Assembly (NCBI GenBank): GCA_030605565.1
Contig: JAUWIB010000020.1
Span: forward strand, 1-43,987
Length of the DNA stretch: 43,987 nucleotides
DNA from: a bacterium
GTDB lineage: Bacteria > Zixibacteria > MSB-5A5 > GN15 > FEB-12
Direction: 5' to 3'
This document shows positions 15,062-22,533 of this stretch, one piece after another; within the stretch, counting starts at the first letter, position 1, and each line of letters opens with the position of its first letter. A program made the translations under genes and the position numbers. The notes under the pieces are model-generated. The model was not told where the DNA came from. It saw only the letters and a program-made list of their open reading frames with translations, and did no database searches.

Positions 15062-16513
15062 ATGGTTAGAATGCAAAAGATATCTTCCGAACAGATTCTC
15101 AAAAGAGTGAAGCAAGAAAACCCGTGGTGGGAAGCACCTCATTCTCTTCCAGAGGTATTTTCAAAGTGGACGCCCAGGCCATACTTGGATCTTCTGGCCC
15201 CGCTGGTCGAGCAGTCAGTTGTACGGCGTGCTGTGGTCCTAATGGGTCCGAGAAGAGTCGGCAAGACAGTAATGATCCACCATATGATTGATCGACTCTT
15301 GAGAGCTGGAGTCCAGGCCAAGCATATATGTTATATCTCAGTGGATCACCCGATCTACAACGGACTTGCCTTAGAAGATTTTCTCAGCTTTTACGCTTTG
15401 GCCACGTCAATCGACCCATCAAAGGATCCCTGCTACCTGTTCTTTGATGAGATTCAGTATTTGAGAGACTGGGAGAAGCATCTAAAGTCCCTTGTGGATT
15501 CATACACCAACCTGCAATGTCTCGTCTCTGGGTCTGCCGCGGCTGCCCTGCGTTTTGGAAGTACTGAGTCCGGGGCTGGACGCTTTACGGACTTTCTGTT
15601 GCCACCTTTAACCTTTCATGAATACTTGTTCTTGCTGAACCAGAATGATCTTGTCCGAGTCAAAGAAGGTAGCCTGTTGCCCACATTCGAGACGCAAAAC
15701 ATCTCGAAATTGAATGAACACTTTGTCAACTACCTAAATTTCGGAGGGTATCCAGAAGTGGTGTTCTCTGAAGAAATCAGGTCTGATCCCGGGCGCTTTA
15801 TTAAGAGCGACATTATTGATAAGGTACTGCTCCGTGACCTCCCACAGCTCTACGGCATTCAGGACATCCAGGAGTTGAACTACCTGTTTACGAACTTAGC
15901 CTTCAATAGTGCAGGAGAAGTTTCTCTGGAAGGACTCTCCAAGAATTCCGGAGTCGCTAAGAACACAATCAAGAAGTATATTCAGTATTTTGAAACAGCG
16001 TTCTTGATTAAGGTCGTGAATCGAGTTGATCGGTCTGCAAAACGTTTCAAACGCGCCAATTACTTCAAAGTGTATCTCACTAACCCCTCTATACGTGCTG
16101 CCCTATTCAGCCCCATTTCCAGCGATGACCCTGCTATGGGCTCGCTCGTGGAGACAGCTATCTTCTCTCAATGGTTTCATTCGAATACGGAATTGTACTA
16201 CGCACGATGGAAGAGTGGGGAAGTCGATATCGTTTCTCTAAACGAGAATATGAAACCAGGGTGGGCTGTTGAGGTAAAATGGTCGGACAGATACTACGAT
16301 CGGCCGGATGATCTCAATTCCCTTGGCAAGTTCTGTCGTACCCATGAGCTTTTCTACGCACTGGTTACAACACAGACAATAACCGGAAAGAAAGTCGTGG
16401 GCAATACGACGTACGAATACAAGCCTGCTAGTCTTTATTGCTACGCGCTTGGTTTCAACATGCTCACGAACAAGAAAGACCAGTCACGTAGACACACAGG
16501 TCTGATTTCCTGA
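15062..16513 (+). CDS. AAA ATPase with DUF4143 and nuclease-like C-terminus
   Basis: A 483-residue protein of the AAA_14/DUF4143 group. Walker A is GPRRVGKT (62-69) and Walker B LFFDEIQ (D129, E130), with LVSGSAAAAL behind it. The middle part has the winged-helix-like region of DUF4143 (LEGLSKNSGVAKNTIKKYIQYFE). The C-terminus ends in a PD-(D/E)XK-like pattern, GEVDIV (D389) and AVEVKW (E404, K406), usual for this family. The biological role of the family is not established; many members are scattered singly or near mobile genes. Base composition and codon use (AGA, ATA, many AT-rich codons) differ from the leu genes on either side, it has its own promoter, and it interrupts an otherwise logical leuCD-leuB order. 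This suggests late acquisition. ATG 15071 is an alternative start. Confidence 0.82.
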   Translation: MVRMQKISSEQILKRVKQENPWWEAPHSLPEVFSKWTPRPYLDLLAPLVEQSVVRRAVVLMGPRRVGKTVMIHHMIDRLLRAGVQAKHICYISVDHPIYNGLALEDFLSFYALATSIDPSKDPCYLFFDEIQYLRDWEKHLKSLVDSYTNLQCLVSGSAAAALRFGSTESGAGRFTDFLLPPLTFHEYLFLLNQNDLVRVKEGSLLPTFETQNISKLNEHFVNYLNFGGYPEVVFSEEIRSDPGRFIKSDIIDKVLLRDLPQLYGIQDIQELNYLFTNLAFNSAGEVSLEGLSKNSGVAKNTIKKYIQYFETAFLIKVVNRVDRSAKRFKRANYFKVYLTNPSIRAALFSPISSDDPAMGSLVETAIFSQWFHSNTELYYARWKSGEVDIVSLNENMKPGWAVEVKWSDRYYDRPDDLNSLGKFCRTHELFYALVTTQTITGKKVVGNTTYEYKPASLYCYALGFNMLTNKKDQSRRHTGLIS

Positions 16514-16834
16514 CGTTTGTCCCAAGGGTTCAGTCTTTCCGAACCAACTGGATTCCGGCTTTCGCCGGAATGACGTTCAAGTATCCCTCACGTGTTTTTA
16601 GATTCGTCCGGCACAACGCACGGTCAAGCCGCCCATAAATGGGTCTCTCTCGCTTCGCGCCTCGTTGCAGTCTGTCTTCCCCGTACAGCCGGGAATCCCT
16701 CCCGCTGCAGCATAGCACACAACCCCACTTTTCCGCTCCCGCCTACTTGCCCCAGTCCGGCCATTTTCCTATATTCCAGCCTATTGGCTGCTCGCGATGA
16801 GCGTGCGCTGACAAACAACGAGAGGAAATACAAT
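16514..16834. other. Repeat-bearing gap before leuB
   Basis: No gene seen. A sharp hairpin ATTCCGGC, TTTC, GCCGGAAT lies at 16552-16571, of a kind common as interspersed repeats in many bacteria. The open frame that runs through this gap into leuB gives low-complexity, non-conserved sequence and is rejected as coding. The ribosome site of leuB (AGAGGAAA) is at 16821-16828. Confidence 0.6.
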
Positions 16835-17911
16835 TTGTACAAGATAGCTGTGATCGGTGGTGACGGAATCGGACCGGAAGTGACGCGCGAAGCAATGAAA
16901 GTCCTCCAAGTGACTTCAGAGCTTTGTGGTTTCAAATACGAAACCACCGACTACCCATTCGGCTCGGAGCATTATCTCAAGACCGGTGAATTAGTGCCGG
17001 AGTCAGTCTACACTGAATATCGCGAGCATGACGCCATCTTCCTCGGCGCCATCGGTGATCCGCGCTGCGAAGTCGGACTCGTCGAGCGCGCCGTCATCGG
17101 CGGCATACGCTTCAAACTGGACCTCTATATCAATCTGCGCCCGATCAAGCTGTACTCCGAAGCGCTCTGCCCGATCAAGGACAAGAAGTGCGAAGATGTC
17201 GACATGGTGGTCGTGCGCGAGAACACCGAGGATGTTTACACCGGCCTGGGCGGTATTATGAAACAAGGCACGCCGGACGAAGTCGCTGTCGCCAACATGG
17301 TGTTCACCCGCAAGGGTTGCGAACGCGCCGTGCGGTACGCCTTCGAGTTGGCTAAAGCACGTAACAAAGACAACAAGGTAACGCTGATCGACAAAGCCAA
17401 CGCTATCCGCGCCCAGGATATCTGGACTCGCACGCTTGAAGAAGTCGGCGCCGAGTATCCCGACATCGAAAAAGACCACGCCTATATCGACGCCGCCTGC
17501 ATGTGGTTGGTGAAAAACCCGGAGTGGTTCGACGTGGTCGTGACCACGAATATCTTCGGCGACATCTTTACCGACCTCGGCGCGATGGTGCAGGGAGGAA
17601 TGGGGATCGCGGCGTCGGGAAATATCCATCCCGGACAGGTCTCGATGTTCGAGCCGATTCACGGTTCTGCGCCAAAGTACAAGGACAAGAATGTCGCCAG
17701 TCCGATCGCGGCAATCATGGCTGTACAAATGTTGTTGGAGTTCCTGGGTGAAGACAAGGGAGCCACCCATATCGAGGGCGCCGTGGCAACGCTCCTTAAG
17801 TCCGGCCGGCTGCCGTCTCTTGACGCGCGCTCCGGTTTCTCGACCACGCAGGTTGGCGGCATGGTGGTGGAAGAATTGAAGAAGAACAAGGTCAGCAAGA
17901 CGAGCTTGTAG
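16835..17911 (+). CDS. leuB: Isopropylmalate/isocitrate dehydrogenase family enzyme
   Basis: A 358-residue beta-decarboxylating dehydrogenase. [10 protein letters not shown] at the N-terminus, [37 protein letters not shown], the Mg-binding [12 protein letters not shown] and HGSAPKY near the NAD site are all in place. The combination [20 protein letters not shown] and a GLGG following the RENTE motif is closer to the actinobacterial type of LeuB than to classical isocitrate dehydrogenase, but tartrate dehydrogenase-like or isocitrate activity cannot be excluded. The start is TTG at 16835 with AGAGGAAA 6 nt upstream and the family's usual first residues ([11 protein letters not shown]); the longer open frame is spurious. 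Together with the leuA-, leuC- and leuD-like genes it would complete a 2-oxoacid elongation by one carbon. Confidence 0.82.
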   Translation: MYKIAVIGGDGIGPEVTREAMKVLQVTSELCGFKYETTDYPFGSEHYLKTGELVPESVYTEYREHDAIFLGAIGDPRCEVGLVERAVIGGIRFKLDLYINLRPIKLYSEALCPIKDKKCEDVDMVVVRENTEDVYTGLGGIMKQGTPDEVAVANMVFTRKGCERAVRYAFELAKARNKDNKVTLIDKANAIRAQDIWTRTLEEVGAEYPDIEKDHAYIDAACMWLVKNPEWFDVVVTTNIFGDIFTDLGAMVQGGMGIAASGNIHPGQVSMFEPIHGSAPKYKDKNVASPIAAIMAVQMLLEFLGEDKGATHIEGAVATLLKSGRLPSLDARSGFSTTQVGGMVVEELKKNKVSKTSL

Positions 17912-17929
17912 GACCGACATCCTTTACCT

Positions 17930-17985
17930 CCGCGTAGGGTGGGGGCTTGTCTCCCACCGGCGGACACAAGGCCCGCCGCTACGCG
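17930..17985 (+). repeat. Two back-to-back dispersed hairpins
   Basis: GTAGG (17935-17939) opens the hairpin GGTGGG, loop, CCCACC (17938-17958), followed at once by GGCGG, loop, CCGCC (17959-17977) and GCTACGCG. It is in the gap between leuB and the thiolase gene and may help end the leuB transcript, though no T-run follows. Confidence 0.55.
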
Positions 17986-18049
17986 CTGACCGAGGAACTC
18001 GGACTAAGACAAAGATAGAGCAGGAAGCATTGCATTAAGGAGTAGAAAC

Positions 18050-19243
18050 ATGGCGTTTTCCAAATCGTACATTCCGTATGGCGGGTACTGGAGCAGCCCC
18101 TACGCCAAGTGGCAGGGAAGCTTCGCCGACCTCCATTCGATGAAACTGGCGGCGACCACGGCCCAGAAATTCTTTGAGGCTCGCAAGATCACTCCCGATC
18201 GCTTTGACAGCATGTATCTCGGCATGACCGTTCCACAGCAATCCAGTTTCTACGGTGGCCCCTGGATGGCCGGCATGTTCGGCAACGGTAATATCACCGG
18301 ACCGTGGGTCAATCAGGCCTGTATCACCGGTGCGGTTTGTATTAAGATGGCCTCGCAGGACGTTGAAGATGGACTTGTCAAATCCAGTTTGATAGTAGCG
18401 GCCGATCGTTGCTCCAACGGGCCGCATCTTTACTACCCAAGCCTGTCCGCTCCGGGCGGCACCGGCAAGGCGGAAAACTGGGTTTGGGACAATTTCAGCT
18501 TCGATCCCTGGGCCAAAGGCTCGATGATTCAGACGGCGGAGAACGTCGCCAAGGAATGTAACATTACCAAGGACGAGCAGGACGAACTGACGCAGCGCCG
18601 CTATGAACAGTACCAGATGGCGCTGGCCGACGACCAGGCCTTCCAGAAGAAGTACATGATTCCGGTCGAGGTTGGCAGGGGGAAAAGAGCCAAGTCGATC
18701 GAGGGTGATGAAGGTATCTTTCCGACCACACTCGATGGTTTGAAAGGTCTCAGGCCGATGTTGCCGGAAGGGACCGTGACCTTTGGATCGCAGACGCATC
18801 CGGCTGACGGCAACTCCGGCATGATCGTCACCACTAAGGAGATCGCCGCCGAACTGGCCACCGACTCCAGGATTGAGATTCGGTTTATCGGCTTCGGCAC
18901 GGCCCGGGCCAGGAAGGGTTACATGGCGATGGCAGTAGTGCCCGCGGCCAAGGCGGCGCTGACCGATGCCGGTATCGGCGTGGATGACTTGAAAGCCGTC
19001 CACACCCACAACCCATTCGCGGTGAACGACGTCTATCTTTCCCGTGAACTCGGCTATGACAAAGACGAAATGAACAACTACGGCAGCCCGCTCATCTGGG
19101 GTCACCCTCAGGGACCGACGGCGCTTCGCGTTATCATTGAGCTTATCGAGGAACTGGCCACCAAGGGCGGTGGCTATGGCCTCTTCGCTGGTTGTGCCGC
19201 CGGCGACACGGCGGCCGGCTGTGTGGTGAAGGTGTCAGGTTAA
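18050..19243 (+). CDS. Divergent thiolase-family acyltransferase
   Basis: A 397-residue thiolase-fold protein, full length. The nucleophile is C91 (NQACITGA), the second His H352 (LIWGHPQGPTALR) and the distal Cys C382 (FAGCAAGDTA). The usual NEAFA segment is replaced by HNPFAVND, and the loop between is rich in aromatic residues, so it falls outside the common acetyl-CoA acetyltransferase type. It should cleave or form a 3-oxoacyl-CoA bond and can serve with the hydroxyacyl-CoA dehydrogenase, crotonase and acyl-CoA dehydrogenase 12-14 kb upstream. AAGGAG lies 7 nt before the ATG. A hairpin at 19270-19294 follows the stop. Confidence 0.85.
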   Translation: MAFSKSYIPYGGYWSSPYAKWQGSFADLHSMKLAATTAQKFFEARKITPDRFDSMYLGMTVPQQSSFYGGPWMAGMFGNGNITGPWVNQACITGAVCIKMASQDVEDGLVKSSLIVAADRCSNGPHLYYPSLSAPGGTGKAENWVWDNFSFDPWAKGSMIQTAENVAKECNITKDEQDELTQRRYEQYQMALADDQAFQKKYMIPVEVGRGKRAKSIEGDEGIFPTTLDGLKGLRPMLPEGTVTFGSQTHPADGNSGMIVTTKEIAAELATDSRIEIRFIGFGTARARKGYMAMAVVPAAKAALTDAGIGVDDLKAVHTHNPFAVNDVYLSRELGYDKDEMNNYGSPLIWGHPQGPTALRVIIELIEELATKGGGYGLFAGCAAGDTAAGCVVKVSG

Positions 19244-19269
19244 TTCGACGAACAGGATCCATGAATGTC

Positions 19270-19300
19270 GGGCAGGTTCATCGTGGACCTGCCCGTTCTT
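19270..19300 (+). terminator. Possible terminator after the thiolase gene
   Basis: GGGCAGGT (19270-19277), 9-nt loop, ACCTGCCC (19287-19294), followed by GTTCTT. The stem is strong but the T-tract is poor; the stem also fits the dispersed hairpin family. Confidence 0.45.
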
Positions 19301-19314
19301 ATGTGGCGGTTGAA

Positions 19315-19489
19315 TCTGGGCGTGTTGAAAAACGTCGTTCTCTCGTTATTGCGAGCGACCGAAGACATTCGTGTCGTTGGGAGCGCGGCAATCTCTCGCT
19401 CGCTGTCTACCAACGAATTGAGATTGCCACAGCCACGCGAAACGCGTGGCTTCGCAATGACACATTCAAGGGTTTATCAACACTCCTAT
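19315..19489. mobile_element. MITE-like palindromic element, complete copy B
   Basis: It begins GGGCGTGTTGAAAAAC and ends GTTTATCAACACTCC, inverted repeats of each other. Inside, TTATTGCGAGCG...GCGGCAATCTC and GAGATTGCC...TCGCAATGAC form the second inverted pair, with the small hairpin CCACGCGAAACGCGTGG (19433-19449) in the right arm. It shares with copy A (7025-7222) the stretch GAAGAC, A(C/T)TCGTGTCGT before GCGGCAATCTC. It has no credible coding capacity. Confidence 0.7.
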
Positions 19490-19677
19490 CTGTGTTGGTC
19501 GCAAATCAGTACTCATGCTGTAACCGTTGCTCTGATGGACTATCATGATCGCTCATATCCTAATAAGTCCGTTTTGACGGAATGGTCGTTCATATACGGT
19601 GAATTCCCCTTGCGCCGTGGGAGCTTCTTGCCTTTATTCGGAGTCGATTTGGTAACGTTGTTATAGAGGTATAGAAG
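19490..19677. other. Leader region of the ADP-forming acyl-CoA synthetase gene
   Basis: Somewhat AT-rich, with no gene seen. GAGGT (19666-19670) provides a ribosome site for the ATG at 19678. TTGACG at 19574 could be a -35 box, but I see no good -10 at the right distance. Confidence 0.4.
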
Positions 19678-21789
19678 ATGACTCATGAACTAGACGGTAT
19701 ATTCAGACCCAAATCCATCGCGGTGATCGGGGCTTCGAGCAAGAAGGGCACCATTGGCCACAGCATACTCCACAACTTGATCGGCTACTCCTTCAACGGG
19801 AAGGTCTTTCCGGTTAATCCCAAAGCAGATGTTATTCATTCGATCAAGTGTTACCCCTCCATTCTGGAAGTTCCCGACGCTGTCGATCTGGCTATCATAA
19901 TTGTTGCCGTCGACCATGTCTTAGGTATAGTCGACCAGTGTGGCAGGAAAGGTGTCAAGGGAGTAGTTGTCATAACCTCCGGCTTCAAGGAGGTCGGCGA
20001 AGAGGGCGCCGCCAAGGAGTTGGAAGTTCTCAAGGTAGCGCGCAAGTATGGGATGCGGATGATCGGTCCCAACTGCTTCGGAGTGCTCAACACCGATCCG
20101 GAATACTCCATGAACGCCACCTTCTCCAAGGCGCAACCACTGCGGGGACATGTCGGTTTCATGTCGCAATCAGGCGCGCTTGGTGAGGCGATTCTGGGCC
20201 TGGCCTATGATCTCAACCTCGGGTTCTCACAGTTCGCCTCGGTGGGCAACAAGGCCGACATTTCCGGCAATGCCATCCTGGAATACTGGCGCGATGATCC
20301 GAATACCGATGTGATCCTGCTGTACCTTGAGAACTTCGGCGACCCCCGGAAATTCACCCGCATCGCGCGTGACATGGCGCGCAAGAAACCGATCGTGGCC
20401 GTGAAAGCCGGTCGGACTGCCGCCGGAGCACGGGCCATCAGTTCGCACACCGGCGTGCTGGCGGGGTTGGATGTCGGCACCGACGCTCTCTTTGAACAAT
20501 GTGGCGTTATCCGAGTAACCTCGATTGATGAACTGTTCGATATTGCCGTAGCGCTCTCCAATCAGCCGCTGCCGCGTGGAGACAGGATCGGGATAATAAC
20601 CAATGCCGGAGGTCCCGGTATCCTCGCTACCGACGCCGTGGTCAACTGCGGTCTGAAGATGGCGCAGTTTGAAGAGAAGACCATTAAGCGGCTCAGGGAT
20701 GAACTCCCAGCGGTGGCCGCGGTCAACAACCCGGTGGATGTTATCGCCGCCGGTGGACCGGACTCTTACCGTATCGCTATGGATGCCGTCCTGTCGGACA
20801 AGAATGTCGACGCCCTGATCTGCATATTCGTTCCCCCGGTGGTGGTCGATCACAAGGCGGTTATTAAGGCGATTATCGAGTCTGTCGACAAACACAAAAA
20901 CGACAAGACCGTCCTGGGATGTTTCATGGCGGCGGCCTCCGGCATAGCCGGTTCTGAAGCATTGGTGGAGCGCAAGATACCTATCTATACTTTCCCGGAG
21001 TCGGCGGCTAAAGCATTGGCTGCCATGGTGCGACATTACGAATGGATCAACCGACCGGAGAGCGAGGTTATCGCGTACAAGGATGTCGACCGCAACCGTG
21101 TCACCAAGATTGTCGATAAGGCGACCGCGGAGAAACGTCAGACGATTATGGGGGCTGAGGCGCTGGAGATACTGGACGCCTACGGTATCAACATCGCCCG
21201 CGCCGTCCATTGCGAGAATGTCGACGAGGCGCAGAAGGCCGCTTCCAGTCTACACCTTCCTGTTATCATGAAGGTCGACGCTCCGGAGATTGTTCACAAG
21301 ACCGACGTAGGTGGCGTTTCCGGATATCTGCGGACGGAGGCCGAGGTGAAAGAAGCATTCGAGACCATGAAAAACAAATTCGGCAAGACCGGGATCCCCG
21401 GTGGGGTCATCGTGCAGGAGTTGGTCTCCGGCGGTGTTGAGACGATCATCGGAATGAATCAGGATCCATCGTTCGGGCCGTTGATGATGTTCGGTTTGGG
21501 CGGCGTGTACGTGGAGGTAATGAAGGATGTTACCTTCAAGGTGCATCCCGTGACCGAGCGCGGCGCCAGGGTAATGATCGAGGATATCAAGGGATACCCG
21601 CTGCTATCAGGCTTCCGTGGCGCTGAGCCGATCGATTTCAAGTGTTTGCAGGAGACCATCCAGCGTCTGTCGCAGCTTGTCACCGACTTCCCGCAACTGG
21701 AATCTTTCGATGTTAACCCGTTCTTCGCGGCCGCTAAGCGCGAGAACTCCAAGGCGGTCGACGCGCGGTTCATGCTGCGAGGTGAGTGA
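19678..21789 (+). CDS. acd: ADP-forming acetyl/acyl-CoA synthetase, fused alpha-beta
   Basis: A 703-residue single-chain NDP-forming acyl-CoA synthetase. Residues about 8-130 are the CoA-binding Rossmann domain (IFRPKSIAVIGASSKKGTIGH, shown in part as IAVIGASSKKGTIGH); then the succinyl-CoA-ligase-like domains with the phosphohistidine loop SSHTGVLAG (H257). From about residue 480 on lies an ATP-grasp domain (EALEILDAYGI, PVIMKVDAPEIVHKTDVGGV, GGVIVQELVSGG, MMFGLGG). It converts acyl-CoA + ADP + Pi to acid + CoA + ATP, the substrate-level phosphorylation step of many peptide-fermenting anaerobes. It pairs logically with the 2-oxoacid:ferredoxin oxidoreductase 10 kb upstream. The acyl range is unknown. 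Confidence 0.93.
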   Translation: MTHELDGIFRPKSIAVIGASSKKGTIGHSILHNLIGYSFNGKVFPVNPKADVIHSIKCYPSILEVPDAVDLAIIIVAVDHVLGIVDQCGRKGVKGVVVITSGFKEVGEEGAAKELEVLKVARKYGMRMIGPNCFGVLNTDPEYSMNATFSKAQPLRGHVGFMSQSGALGEAILGLAYDLNLGFSQFASVGNKADISGNAILEYWRDDPNTDVILLYLENFGDPRKFTRIARDMARKKPIVAVKAGRTAAGARAISSHTGVLAGLDVGTDALFEQCGVIRVTSIDELFDIAVALSNQPLPRGDRIGIITNAGGPGILATDAVVNCGLKMAQFEEKTIKRLRDELPAVAAVNNPVDVIAAGGPDSYRIAMDAVLSDKNVDALICIFVPPVVVDHKAVIKAIIESVDKHKNDKTVLGCFMAAASGIAGSEALVERKIPIYTFPESAAKALAAMVRHYEWINRPESEVIAYKDVDRNRVTKIVDKATAEKRQTIMGAEALEILDAYGINIARAVHCENVDEAQKAASSLHLPVIMKVDAPEIVHKTDVGGVSGYLRTEAEVKEAFETMKNKFGKTGIPGGVIVQELVSGGVETIIGMNQDPSFGPLMMFGLGGVYVEVMKDVTFKVHPVTERGARVMIEDIKGYPLLSGFRGAEPIDFKCLQETIQRLSQLVTDFPQLESFDVNPFFAAAKRENSKAVDARFMLRGE

Positions 21790-21796
21790 AGGCAGC

Positions 21797-21876
21797 ACTG
21801 AATCGTCATTGTGAGATCACCGGCCAGAAGTGGCTCTTAAGGGCGACCGTGGCAATCCCCAATCGGCGTCCGTATT
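21797..21876. repeat. Degenerate member of the ATTGCGAG/GGCAATC repeat
   Basis: CGTCATTGTGAG (21803-21814) and GTGGCAATCCCC (21849-21860) match the inner motifs of the MITE-like copies, with mutations and without the outer ends. It is probably an old remnant. Confidence 0.45.
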
Positions 21877-21917
21877 ATAAACATCACACAAAAACACCGT
21901 AGTACACAAAAAACTAA

Positions 21918-21946
21918 TTGACAATACCTCAATATCCGTGTTTATC
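21918..21946 (+). promoter_or_regulatory. Promoter of the HTH-DUF2087 gene
   Basis: A perfect TTGACA (21918-21923), 17-nt spacer and TTTATC (21941-21946); transcription would start near 21953, giving a 30-nt leader with AAGGAGA. Confidence 0.5.
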
Positions 21947-21982
21947 GTGATCTATTAGCTGTCTTACCCAAGGAGACCACAA

Positions 21983-22462
21983 TTGAACAGCACGGAACCA
22001 TCGATTAGAGAGACGGAATTTTTCACTACCTCGGAACTTGCTCAGAAACTGAAGATGAATGTTCAGGTGATCACTCGCAAAGTCCAGGCCGGTGAAATCC
22101 AGGCCTACAAGATCGGCAAAGACTGGCGTATCCCGGAGCAATCGGTCCTGGACTGGCTGGAGAGTCAATCCAATCGCAACGGCAAGCCATCATCTCGGCG
22201 GTCGGTGTCGAAGAGCACGACCAGTAAACCGGCGGCGCAGACTTCGACGCATGAACCAAAGCGGGAGTTTCTGCTTGAGTATATCCTGGCTCAGTTTGAA
22301 CCGGATCGTGAGTACACAGAAAAGGAAGTTGATCGGATTATCGCTCGCTACCAGAACGATACAGATACGATCCGGCGCGAACTGGTGACCGCCAGGATGT
22401 TGACCGACAAAGGCGGCCGTTATCGCCGTCTGGCAGGCTTTCGGCTCGCCCAGGACGGTTGA
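21983..22462 (+). CDS. Excisionase-type HTH regulator with DUF2087 domain
   Basis: A 159-residue protein. Residues 12-62 are a MerR/excisionase-like helix-turn-helix (FFTTSELAQKLKMNVQVITRKV, given in part; then EIQAYKIGKDWRIPEQSVLDWL). A Ser/Thr/Lys-rich linker (66-90) leads to a DUF2087 domain (LLEYILAQFEPDREYTEKEV, RRELVTARMLTDKGGRYRRL), a small winged-helix fold often found at the end of regulators. TTG at 21983 is the start: AAGGAGA lies 7 nt upstream and no better codon exists. It is monocistronic with its own promoter; targets are unknown. The next gene is convergent and its terminator lies just past this stop. Confidence 0.82.
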   Translation: MNSTEPSIRETEFFTTSELAQKLKMNVQVITRKVQAGEIQAYKIGKDWRIPEQSVLDWLESQSNRNGKPSSRRSVSKSTTSKPAAQTSTHEPKREFLLEYILAQFEPDREYTEKEVDRIIARYQNDTDTIRRELVTARMLTDKGGRYRRLAGFRLAQDG

Positions 22463-22477
22463 GCCGACAGAAACCAT

Positions 22478-22512
22478 AAAAAAGCCCTTCGTATCGCAGG
22501 GACACGAAGGGC
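22478..22512 (-). terminator. Terminator of the DUF2723 transcript
   Basis: On the minus strand GCCCTTCGT (complement at 22504-22512), an 11-nt loop and ACGAAGGGC are followed by TTTTTT (A-run 22478-22483). It lies 22 nt past the stop of the minus-strand DUF2723 gene and, from the other side, 16 nt past the stop of the plus-strand regulator. Confidence 0.88.
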
Positions 22513-22533
22513 AAAACGATCCGGGTCTCAGTC

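Noticed and set aside
16592-16834. N-terminal extension of the leuB reading frame
   Set aside because: The added residues come from repeat-bearing intergenic DNA; a TTG with a good ribosome site starts exactly at the conserved N-terminus.
19265-19666. 133-residue open frame between the thiolase and acd genes
   Set aside because: Most of it runs through the MITE-like element and the sequence has no protein character.
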